Positions 25,901 through 37,900 of a DNA stretch of 64,000 nucleotides are shown piece by piece. How positions within the stretch are numbered: position 1 is the first letter of the stretch; each line of letters starts with the position of its first letter. The notes beneath the pieces are model-generated. The model was not told where the DNA came from and did not search any database. It worked only from the letters and a program-made list of their open reading frames with translations. Both the position numbers and the translations under genes were made by a program. Source of the DNA: Acanthopleura granulata (taxonomy: Eukaryota; Mollusca; Polyplacophora; Chitonida; Chitonidae); NCBI GenBank assembly GCA_016165875.1, contig JABBOT010000031.1, forward strand, positions 1,981,036 through 2,045,035. The letters run 5' to 3'.

Positions 25901-28900
25901 AAAGGCGGAACTGTTTGAAAAAGCCCTGAGTGAAGATATGGTTAAATGGACGGATTTCTCGATGGTGATTCTGGAGTTAGGCGTCGACTACTACGACAAG
26001 CCGAAACACGTGTATAAACAAATCATGAAGGATTATCATCAGTTGAAAAGGTCACAGCCAACCCAGCGTTTGCCCCAGGTATCTGTTTTGACATTAGCTA
26101 GGCTAGAGTGTTTTTTTATTTATTTATTTAATTGGTGTTTTACGCCACACTCAAGAATATTAGCTGAGCTGAATAAAACATTATCAGAAAAACACAGAAA
26201 CACAAGGAAGCTCCCAGGCTCCGTCGACATTCCTTTCTTCCTGAGAAAATGAATAGTTACCACATGGCTTATGTCTCCTACCTCGCTAAAATTTGAATTG
26301 TTATTCACATTTAACCATATAACACTTTGGTTTGTATATTGAATGAACACAAAAATTTTTATCCGTCCATTTTCTGAGAATTACGGGAAGTCAAGTCTAC
26401 AAAGATGTGAAATTTTTGGAAGTCATACCACCCAAGTACCCAGTGAGTTTAGATGTGTTGAGATTGCGTTTTATGCCCGCGGGGTTCAGTTTTTACGCTA
26501 CTAATTTCTCCATTGTGTTTTATTTGTTTTGGATTTTGTTTTTATTTTTATGGTGTTATTGTTTATGATATTTAACCCACACTTTCGTCACATGGGTTAC
26601 ATCTCGAAGTTACGTTTTTTGTAATCATTTATTCTTGTTCTGTTTGGCAAGATACTTGTGCTGTCGACGTCAATCTGTGGCAAATCCCTTTTAGAGGGCC
26701 TGTTTCCTACAGCGATGGAAACATGTGCTACGTTTGACATTCAAGCTATTGCCCTGGTTCAAAAATACATCAGTTGTCTACGAGAGCAAGTTTCAATTCC
26801 CCTTGTGGGTAAGTCACACGTTGCAAAAGAGTTGAAATTAACGCATGTTGATGTTAACTGACCACATGTCCAAGTCAAGAAATTATCCTAGAAGCGTGCA
26901 GTTTGTGATAAACGTCAAACGCCTCTTTTAAAGTTCAGACACAGGCGCCCGTGGCTCAGCTGGTTAGCACTCTAGAGCAGCGTTATGACCCAAAAGCCCC
27001 CAACCAATGTACCTGTGAGTTCAAGTCCAGCTCTTCCTCTCCAGCAGTACGTGGGAAGGTCTGCCAGCAACCTGATTATCGTCATGGGTTTCCCCCTGGC
27101 TCTGTTCGGATTTCTCGCACCATAATGCTGGCAGCCGTCGTATGAGTGAAATATTCTTGAGCACGGCGTCAAACACCTATGACATAAAAATATATAAATA
27201 AATAAATATTTTTCAAAAATGCCAGCTTTCGTGGGCACGTTTTTCTTTGGTCAGGTCTAAAAAAAAGTAGGTACGAAATTAAACGAAATCGCTACGTATT
27301 ATATGTATCTGGGCAGCTTTTTAATCTTTTGGTTTGATAATTGTCCGCGATTATATTTGTGTGGGTCATCCATCTGTAGCCCGGCCTTCATACCCGGCTG
27401 GTCCATCGTTGGGGTCTTCGGGCCGGCCAAGAGCTTTTCTGCAGACAGATTTCTTTCCAGGAACCACAACGAGCAAAATTCCTTAATTTTCCTCAATTTA
27501 ATTAATTTATTTGGAAATATTCAAAGATCGTGTGTCTCTTCTGATCATCTCCACCCATCGTTTGTGTAATTTGGATTGTGTATTTTGTGAGGAAATGAGA
27601 ACTGCGTCTGTATGCCTATTTAATATAGTGACAAGTATTACATACAGACGTCAGACCGAAGGCTGCAGTATTTATGATCTGCCGGCTGGCGATGGCTTGG
27701 TCCCTGGGTTACTCCCCGTCTATCGCCTAGATCTCCGAATCACAGATCCTGTTCACTTATCATTGACATGGCTGTGTTCCTTGATAACTTGCCTTCATTC
27801 TGCCTTCATACGCACAGATCGTCAAGCGTTGATACTCCAAAAAGGCCACAGACCTCTTTTTCCCTTCTCAACAAGCATAATCAGGGTATGACACACTGCT
27901 CAGATCGTCCTCTTTCCCGTATAAGACATGAAACTACCCAATGTGACCCGTAGGATCAATCCATAATAATAGAGTTGCTTCCGTTTATACAAAATTTGTT
28001 ATCATTGATGACAGAGGTGAGAAGTTTTTGGGAGTTTTAGAGTATCAAGGCTTGACCATCTGTGCGTATATTATGCAGCAACATGAAGACAAATTATCAA
28101 GGAACAGAGCCATGGGAGATCTAGGCGAGAGAAGCCAGGGAGTACCCCAGCGACCAAGCGTACGCCTTTTGGCTCTGACGTCCGCATGCAATACCTGTGA
28201 GTATATTAAATATGTGTACGCAGGCAGATCGTGTCGGACTACGCCGACTGCATAGTCTGATACTTGCCAGATTGTGTCTTTTTCTTGTCCGACAACGGAT
28301 AGTTAACTTAGCCATCTCGAGAGGAAAATGTGCATAGAAATGCGTAGAAAGGAGTTATTTGTGCGTTGAAATAACCAACCGATTATGTAGTCATTCAACT
28401 GATCTTCCGTTAGTTCACACTAGCCTTTCCCAGACAAGGGAGGTAATTCAGTGTAGGCCTATTCATTATTTCGGGCCTCCAGTTTTCCACATTCTCAATG
28501 ACATAAGTGTCATATGAGGTTAGGACATGTAGGCCTATTAGAAAAGCCACGTGCATTTAATAAAAGCTAGATTATGTGAAAAGTCGGTGTGTTTGCGTCT
28601 TGTCTAAATGAGGTTATTTTGTGTTTCTATAGAAAGGACAGCAATACCCCCAAAACGGGACTTTCGTTTTGATAGGATCATCAACCAGCTTATGTCAGGC
28701 GTAGAAAAGGTCATGAAGGAATGCTATCACTCCAACAGTAAGTCACCACGGCAAAATATTACTGTAACTAAGTAACAAGCATAGACCCGTTTTACTGGAA
28801 TGCAGACCCCAGAATGAGGCTGCAATGGCAGAGTTAGTCACTGAGTGCTACCGTGTAGATGCATTGTGGGTAACATCACGTCACAAATAATCATAACGGG

Positions 28901-31900
28901 TGACACCCTTTTGGGACAAATGAATAATATTTATTTTATTGGCAGTTGTGCAAGGCCATGTTAAAAAATATTTAACTTGTTAACTTGGCGGTCAGAGGCC
29001 ACTTTCACAAAACTCATAAATTCACTTTCTTCGTAACTTTTTCGTTTGCATTAAACTCTTAGTTTCCTTGCATATTGAACATTTTGAGAATCTGCACATT
29101 TTCGTCGTGCTAAACTCTGGTTGGGCTGACAGGTAACTTTTCGTCTAAATATCTAATATGTCTGTTGTAGGTTTGCTTTCTAAACCCGATCATTCCGAAA
29201 ACACAATGCTGGAGTTGATTGCTCCTCCCTCGGATAGGACATCGCTCAAATACAGAACCTGGCTGAAAACCAACAAAGCCACACTGGGGATTGCATCAAA
29301 GACGAAAGGATACAAACGTGCTGGATTTTTCTTGGATTGTTTGAAATTAGCCACGGTAATCATTTATTTTCTCCCTCCTCTTGATGGCGCGCCATACACA
29401 GCAATAGGTTTTTCCATCTGTCTGTCTGTGCCTCTCCTTTAATCACCAAATTTATGCGAGGTATATCTGAGGTGTTATTTGAGATAGGATTCTGAAACCC
29501 ACATTTAGCGTGCAAAATGTCCAGAAGTCGTGCACTCTCAGGTTATGTTTTTAACACTTTGATCTGTCTTAGGAGTTGTCTGTCCTTGCACACATTTTCT
29601 GGGCCTTTGATTAGCAAATTTGTGATGGCCATAGTTTGGCTCTGATATGTGTATCCAACACAAACAGACTGGCACAAAGAGCAACCAAAACCTTCTACTT
29701 TCCTTGCCATGCATTTGTCCATGTTGGTATTGAATCCATACCTTATTAGGCAGGTTGCACACAGGTGCACTTAATATCTTGAAAATATATTACTACTGCG
29801 ATATACAGCGACTGATTATGCCTTATTTACAGTTTTACGAACCCCGTCCTTAAGATGAAGGATTGTATTTTTTCTATTTGTTTTCACGCCAACCGGGTCT
29901 GTGTGTGACGTACATTTTTTTCAATGTGTACGTTGTAGCCAGCGCTGGAATTCAGTCGCGTGTTCTCGAGGCTTCTGTGTTCATGAGTTTCGTGTCAATG
30001 TGCATAAAGCGTACCTTCTGGAAAGATGTACCCACATTGTAAACATGTTTACGAACAAACCATCCAGAATTTTCTTTACGTCAGTCTATAAATTTGAGCG
30101 ACGAAGTTGTAAAGCTCGCAGTCTTTTACTCGTGTCCATTTTGAGTGCAATCGGGAGTCGTAAAGTTGGGGTTGATGTAGGTCAGTGGGCGTGTCGCTTT
30201 CTAAATTATGCATGACGTGATGTATTTTCAAACAGTAACATGATTGAAGACATCCTTCATTGGTTGCTTTGTGAAGTGTCTAAAAAGGGGCCAACTTTTT
30301 TGGGGGGGTTGCCAAATAAAAATGGGGAGATGTTTTATTTTTGGGGTTAAAAAGTTTAGGTCTAAAAATTGGATTTTCTGAGTTACCGTAGATTTCAGTA
30401 TTATTCCACGCCTTGTTAGTGATGGTCGATATAAGTGGTGCGGTCAGGTCATGTTTCGGTTAGTCATATATATATGTTTGCACTATCACAGAGTGTAACT
30501 AGATATTCTTATGGTGGATCCTGTCGGATTCGAATTCTTCACCAGACAGAATATCCAGTCCGTAGTCCTCTGTGTAAAACAATGTGCCACTTGAAAGTGC
30601 TTGTGAAAGTGTTGTGAAAGTGATTATAACTATGTGGGCTTTTTTGTGTGACCGGAAGTAGTATAATAACTACGGTATTGCGCATGTGAAAATATCACGT
30701 GATATGTGCCTGCGGCTGTGCGTTGGTGGAAAGACAGTGTTAGTTCGGAAGAGGTGGTCACGTGATATCAATGTGCGCTTTGGTGTTTATTTGCATATTA
30801 ATGAGTTTAATGTTGACATTATTACTAAGAGAATGTCAACCGCAAAGCACAATGTCCTCATATGTTGTCTTATTCCTTGCCTACGTTGTGTTCTGTGGAA
30901 ACTGCAGCATACCGTAGGCTACATCTGAAAAGGGTTTCTGTCCAATGACGCTATATTCCATATCTACTATTTGTAATGTTATCATACACGCAGCCGGTGT
31001 TATCCTACGTCTGAAAAGGGTCTCCGTCCAATGACGCTATATTCCATATCTACTATTTGTAATGTTATGATATACGTAACCCGTATTATCCTACATCTGA
31101 AAAGGGTCTCCGTCCAGTGACGCTATACTCCATATCTACTAGTTGTAATGTTATCACATACGCAGCCCATATTATCCTACATCTGAAAAGGCTCTCCGTC
31201 CAATGACATGATTGTGTGAAATACAGCCTTATTTTATAAGTAAAGTTTTTATTGAAGATGTGTACACGACGATTCCTCTTGACACTAACCTTGAAGGCGT
31301 TGACTTATGAACTTGTAGTTGTACGTCGTCCGATGTCATCTGAATAGGTCAATGAGCATTTCTGTAGGAGTGGGGTGGGGTGAAGTGTTCGTGGACACTA
31401 CCGGTCTTTTCTTTGGCCATTCAGCCACTGGTATTCCCCATGTTATAGCCACGTTATAGGCAAAGTATCGCTCTGCGTATCTACCCTTTGAAAGGCATTG
31501 AGGAGGAATCGCAAGTGAACTGTGTCCAGTATTAGATACATCAGTTGCATCCAATCCAGATGTATGGACGGTTGGAGCCCATTCACAAAAGCAAAAGTTG
31601 CAAAGCATTGAAAATGCGTCAGGTTACGTGTCCAGACCAGGCTTCGAATGGTGGTTGGCCATGAAGCCGCTGGGCCTGTCAAATCTTGAATCAGAAGCCA
31701 CATATCGCTGATTTGTTGGTTTTGTTAGGGCATTTTCAGTGTCGTGCGAGTTGCCGGACAATGTGTGAGTTTTATATCACTTGCACGTGAAAGGATGAAA
31801 AACCTGGGCGTGGTGAAGATCACGTTGGAGAACCACAAGACTTTCTCAGAACGTCGTTCGGCGGAATGAGTGGGAGTATTATTAGAATAAAGTGACGTGT

Positions 31901-34900
31901 ACATGTCCTACTTGGTGGAGCTTATGTGGCGGCGACGTTACGGAGCGGACGCTTTTGCCAACTTCTTGGAGCACATAAAGGAGATCCATCCCTGTTGATT
32001 GTTCCGTGAGGCGTTTTCTTTGGTTCAGGTGTGAATATTGTGATGAAATCGAAGTTCCGCGTGAAAGTATATTGTTGTATGTGTGGGCGCTCGTGTGAGT
32101 GACCGAGTGTGAAAGGAAATCCTCTCCTCCCCGTGTTTTGGAAAATGGGTGAATGGGAGAAGACTGGTTAGTCGAAGTAGGTTGGCGTGAATGAACTAGA
32201 CGCTTGCTCCTTCTCTTCTTCCCAACATGCCCTGCACTTTGCGAGAAGCAGAAATTATCCCGACAGTATCGCTTATCACCCTATTCTTAACTACTGTCGG
32301 CCAATCTTTTATTCACCTTCAAATGAGAGCAGTCATACTCTCGTTCTGTTGGACGGATTTTGTGGGATTTGGAGATATCGGCTTTCGTGCTATTCGACAT
32401 ACGTCATTTTGTACTCCATTATTCCTGTACATAGCACTTTATGGGCTTGTGTATTGCCTCTTGTTGTTTGGTTTGAGACGTTCTTTTAAAACTTATATCG
32501 CTTATTGTCTCTTTGTGCGATTACGTACGTTTCATCCCAGTTTACCCTGAAAGTGACTTTGTGTATATTTTCGAGGAGTGAAACATACATTGCCGTCTCG
32601 GCATTACGGACGCTATTGTCAACCCGCCTGCACGGGAGAGTTGCACCTTGCCGAGGAGTTGGATATATACCATAGACGGCGTACCGTGCCCTCTGGTGTT
32701 TGTCACTTACAGGACTGTCATCCTTCGATTTGAGAATTCTCCAGGACGGTGGATTCTATATTTACGTGGACTGACTTGCCTTTAGAAACCTGAATCTCCC
32801 ATCCGGATTTGGAAGCTATCGTCAGTAAGAAACTGCATACTTTTGTAATTATCTGTACTGTTTTGTATATTATTACATTTTGTTCAAATATATGTACTGA
32901 AATTATTCAAGCGTCTTTGTGTTTCTTTCTTTGATGTTGTGTGAGGTTGTGTCTGGGTGTCTGAGAGTTGAACACGCCATTTGTTTATCATTTTTCTTCT
33001 CCGATAGTGGTACCCTTACAACAACAGCCAAGATTTTGTTCATGTTTGTTAACTCTTGACATTTAGTACAGGAAACTGGTGAGGGAGCATGGGAAGGAAA
33101 GAGGCATACATCTTCTCAATCTCTTTTGTGATAAGCCTTACACAGGATCAAACAAAGAAACACAAAGACACTTAGATAAATTCAATACATATAAAGGGAA
33201 GGCGGCATATTTTTAATCGCATGGGGTGACGCTAGTGTGAAACAGAACCTTGAGCCATTGTTAGGTGAAATATTGGTTCTAGCGCAACGTTTACAGTGTT
33301 ACTGTAACGGACGGTGCTACAACACCTTTTCGACTGAATGTATACATGAACAGTTCCCCCTTCACCATGAGGGTGTTGAGTGCAGACAACGACGAAGCCA
33401 AGAGATAATTCACTTTCAACAGCTTAATATACATATAAAAAGAAACAACAAAAGCGAAATAAAAGATCAAGCATTTATTTACAATAAAGAAAACGAATTT
33501 AGCTCGTCACACCCCGTCCTTTTAGGATTGGTTTGGCCTGGCCTATGTTTCTGCCTGGCAAGCAACCGGCCTGGTAGCGGCCCCCATGGGTCGTCGCTGT
33601 ACCTGGGGATCGGCTGCTCCCCACCCCGGAATTGATCAAGGCTGGATACGCCTCTCGCACTTCTACTGGAAGCGTCTTTGGAATCATGCTGCATCAGACG
33701 CCTGGTTTTAGCCAAATATGAAGGGGACTGCAAAGCCCGCGCTTTTAACAGCTTTCACTTCCTTGTCGTAGTGGCAATCCCTGCACTGTTTGTCAGGTAT
33801 CAGCCGTGTTTCCTTCGAGTAACCAATAACCCAAAACCTTGAGTTTAGATATATAACATATTTCTTTATTAAGGTAATAAGAGGGAAAGTTGTTACATGG
33901 GAGAGAGAGATATTTATTCAGTTATTAACATGGTTATTTGATTGATTGCCTGTGTATATTTAAAAATAATTATGAGCTAATTGCAAATCAGGTGTCATAT
34001 GAATTAAAACTACAGATAAAAAGTCGCCTTTCCTGGGTCGCATACAATAATATATTGGTTTCTGTTGTAACATCGCGCTGTCCTTTATGTGATGTCATTA
34101 TAATGAGCTGGGAATGGTACATTGGACCTCAATAATATATAGTCCCGTACGGACATTAGAGCGGAGCACAAATCCGGTTGAAATACCAGGCGCCTAAAGG
34201 CGAGTTCCAGTCCACAGAAATAGGAAAATCCGCAGATCTCCAAGGGACAATCAGTTGTATGTGTGGCACACCGACGATGGTTTGAAGTAAACCGCCTGAA
34301 TAGTCAACGTTCTATCCTGGGTGTACTGGTAGATGACCGCTTCCGAAATGCCTAAAAGGAGCCTTAGATCTCAGTTCAAGGGCTTGACACAAAATGAACT
34401 CTGGTCAGTGTCAGTCATAAAATAGTCGCACTTAACTATATGTACGCTATATTACGGGCCTCTGCTACAGCGATTCGTAGGATAGGCCACCGAGGACTCG
34501 GTCCTTAATTGGTATTACATTTTAACAGTTACTTTTATAACATTTTCTTTTAGAGTACGTAAGAGTAGAATTTCTGTTTTTACGACACGTTTGTACCGAA
34601 AATGTGTGGATGAAGTATTCAGAGGACACCTAAAGTTAGCCTTTGTTTTTCAATTTTAATTTTCTCACCTCAAATATTAATAGATGAGAAGCACTGGTTG
34701 AGTATTTCAGAAAGTGTATTTCTGATCAAGAATGTAATAGTATTTGGGTCGTTTTGTTCAAGTCTGTTTGATCAAGATTTTGGTTCAAGTCCTGTATCAC
34801 TGCATACGGGTATAACTGATGTCAGCATTGAAGTAACTTGAATTGTGGACATGAATCATCCTACCAAATTGCTGAAAAATTAATGTTGATGTTTTGTTCA

Positions 34901-37900
34901 AATTAGGGGAATTCCATGTGCTGATTCTTGAAGCTGTATCACATGTAACAGATAAGTACACATGATAAAATGCTTCTTCCTTTCTGAATTTGCCGTGTTA
35001 CATATTAGAGTGAAGGATCTATTTTGATTTATCAGTTTGTTGGAGTTTCCCGCGTGAACAGATTCAAATATATTTTCATTTGTTTCAAAATCCAAAGGTC
35101 ATTGAAGTTTAAAACAATTGCATCTAACAATAGCAAAATAAAACCATGTAGAGAGAGTGAGTGCTTGAGGTTTAACGTCGTACTTAACAATGTTTCAGTC
35201 ATATGACGAGAAGGAGTCCTTCTGGTGTGTGGATATAGTGTGTCTTCTTGTGACAGGGTGAGTCCTTGCCGCCAAAGTGCTACCGTGACTGGAACATCAT
35301 GCCGAAGATACCAGACATGACACCCACCAAGTCTCATTATACTGGCACAGGGCTAACCAGTCCTGTTTCCTTGCTCTAACCTCTCAATGCTGAGTATCAA
35401 GCAAGACAGCGACAAGTGCCATTTTTATCTGGAACCTGGATTTCCCGACTTCGATGCAGACGTTCTAACCACTAGACCGTCGAGGTGCTAAACAACAAAT
35501 ACAATGCCAAAAGTCCACCAGGGCTGTTAGTGATGTTGCTGTGTTCATACGTGTCAAACACAAGTCTAAAGACCCAGGTCCTGGGCTAGGTCGAACCTAA
35601 GATCAAAAAAACGATGAAATTGCTGCCTCCTAGTTCACCATTATGAGGAAATAGCAATGACTGGTCACCGCGATATCAGTATGATGAACTCGGTGTCTTC
35701 GACAAGTCCTCTAATTGAGGCAACACCTATCAAAAAAGCGATACAGCATATATACACATACAAATTACTCTTTGTCGTCATATGACGTATGGAATATTGT
35801 TGACGTTAAACCCCAAGCATCACAGCATCCAGTAGCCATAAAATCGTGATGATGCTTGTCCATTCAAACAACCATGGCGTTTTTTTCAGCATTCTGAGTT
35901 CATGTCTGTGCTTAAGTACAAGAATATTTCTTCTCCCATGCACATACTTTATTTCTAACAATATTCTGATGACAGAACTTAACATAATTTAGAGATATTC
36001 TCACTTTTAAGTATTGTATACCGTACAGTCACTACTAATATGAATCAATGTTTCAGAAAATATATTTGCTAAAATAGCATAATACTTGACAGTAAAAACT
36101 TTGAATTTGATATCGTAAAGGAACCAGCTAAAAGTAGGTCAGCTGTAACTCTACACGACATTTTCAGCTCTTTACTTCAGTGACCTAATATTGATCAGAA
36201 TGCGCCTCCGGGCATCTGGGTGCGCGAGGCTCCCGGAGTCTAGGCGGCCCCTGGACCTCGCCTAAAGTTGGCTGTGATAGTCGATCCCCCCTCCACAGGT
36301 CACGGCAGTTTCCAACGCGTCACTTCTAGTGGATAGTGGGGTAAAGGGTACGTAACCACACGAAAAGACAATGAGCGGTACAAACTCGGAAGCAGTAACT
36401 CGAAAATGTACTCTACGTACAAAAAAGAACCTAGTACTAATGAAAAGCGACGCTAAGGCTCATAAACACAATAGCTTCGGAAAATTCTGGTCCCGACTAA
36501 GGCGTATACACAGCTCAAGATCCAAGTAAAACGAAGACCGGATTTGCATAGCAAACAAAAATATAATACAGTGTATTTACGACGGAGTCACAGCAATTTA
36601 TTTATTAATTCATTTATTTGTCTGTTTGTATGAGGGTTTATGTTGCATTTATTTGTGTTGCAATTCATGTAATCAAATTGTGTTTGTACTGTAGTCACCC
36701 TTATGTAACTTGAATTTAGCTCTTGTAAACTGTGCAGCACGTTGCGGAGAAAGTGTCGCACTTTGACAACAAGTGACACTCTCACAGACGTAAAGCCGCG
36801 GCTGCAGAAGAATACATTTGCACACAACGCCTGGGATGACGAGAAGAGTTATGTTTTATGCATAGTTTTTTAGGAATTTAGAAGACATCTGTGTCATTGA
36901 TAGCAGTAAACTGTAGTTATTCATTTATTCGATTGGTGCTTTACGCCGTTCTCGAGAAAACTTCGAGAATATTATGGTGTGAGGAAACTGCATTGAGCCC
37001 GAGGGATCCCACGACCATTTGCAGGTTGCTTGCAGAGATTGTCACGTACGGCCGAAAAAGAAACCAGCATGAGCTTGTGACAGACAGAGGCTCCTGGCAA
37101 GAACGCTCTTTATGATGTACTTCATGGTTGCCCCTTCAACAGGACTGCATGATAATAAAGACAGTGCTGAGGGATAGTCATAATGTTATACAAAACAATG
37201 GACCAGCCAGCAGTATTTCGTGGACATTCAGTCGGCTCCTTGTAAATAGATGGGGTGTCACGTCAGCCGGCGCCTTGTGATTAGATGGGGTGTCACGTTT
37301 GGTATCTTCTCAGATGCTTATGCGTTAGTGGCGGTACATTATAGGTATTGCCCGGACCACATGTTTGGTGGCGAAATTTCTAGTAATTACTAAAATAAGG
37401 TGATGTAGACATGACCAGTTAAGTGTATAGCATATATGTCATATTAATGCAGCAAATTCTTCATTCAGATTTACCAGAGTGGCTTGCTCATCAATACAGA
37501 ATGCCGGAGGCTCGACGCCTTGAAGTATATGACCGAAAAAGTGAAGGAGTTTATGGAGAAGATGCCTAAGCCTGTAGATAACGCTTTGAAAGGCTTATGT
37601 GATGAGTTCCTCGGTAAGATAGTCACTTTGTCGCCATCCTCAACTACACAATTGCCTCCATAAAATATTAACCATACAAGACAGTTTTTTTGTTATAACT
37701 TAATGATAGGTATTCCATAGTTACTTCATAAAAATGAATTATTGTGGGTTAACGCCATTTCGGCAATGTTTCGGCCATATTGTGGCCATATTTCATACAC
37801 GCTGTTGCCTAAGTGCCAAAGAAATGGATGCAACTGATAAGTTTATGAAGATTTTCTTATATTACTGTTTGTTATTTTATTTATTTGATTGATGTTTTAC

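Larger units (their letters stand above)
29356..37468. other. Intron 9 (8.1 kb), repeat-rich
   Basis: Holds no supported gene. It contains the 86-bp tandem repeat, an unclassified repeat-like stretch at about 31.3-33.9 kb, two SINE-like elements in opposite orientation (35.15-35.83 kb), a 35-bp direct duplication at about 37231-37299 (sharing agatggggtgtcacgt), and a minus-strand SINE at 36.92-37.11 kb. An open stretch at 29543-29770 (-) with two CxxC pairs was not assigned. Confidence 0.7.

Noticed and set aside
29543..29770. Minus-strand 75-codon frame with CxxC pairs as a zinc-finger exon
   Set aside because: No matching splice sites or recognisable family; it lies inside receptor intron 9 and the Cys spacing is not diagnostic.
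32187..32550. Plus-strand hydrophobic frames as a membrane protein
   Set aside because: Two overlapping frames in AT-rich, T-rich intron sequence give hydrophobic runs by composition; no start context or homology is recognised.
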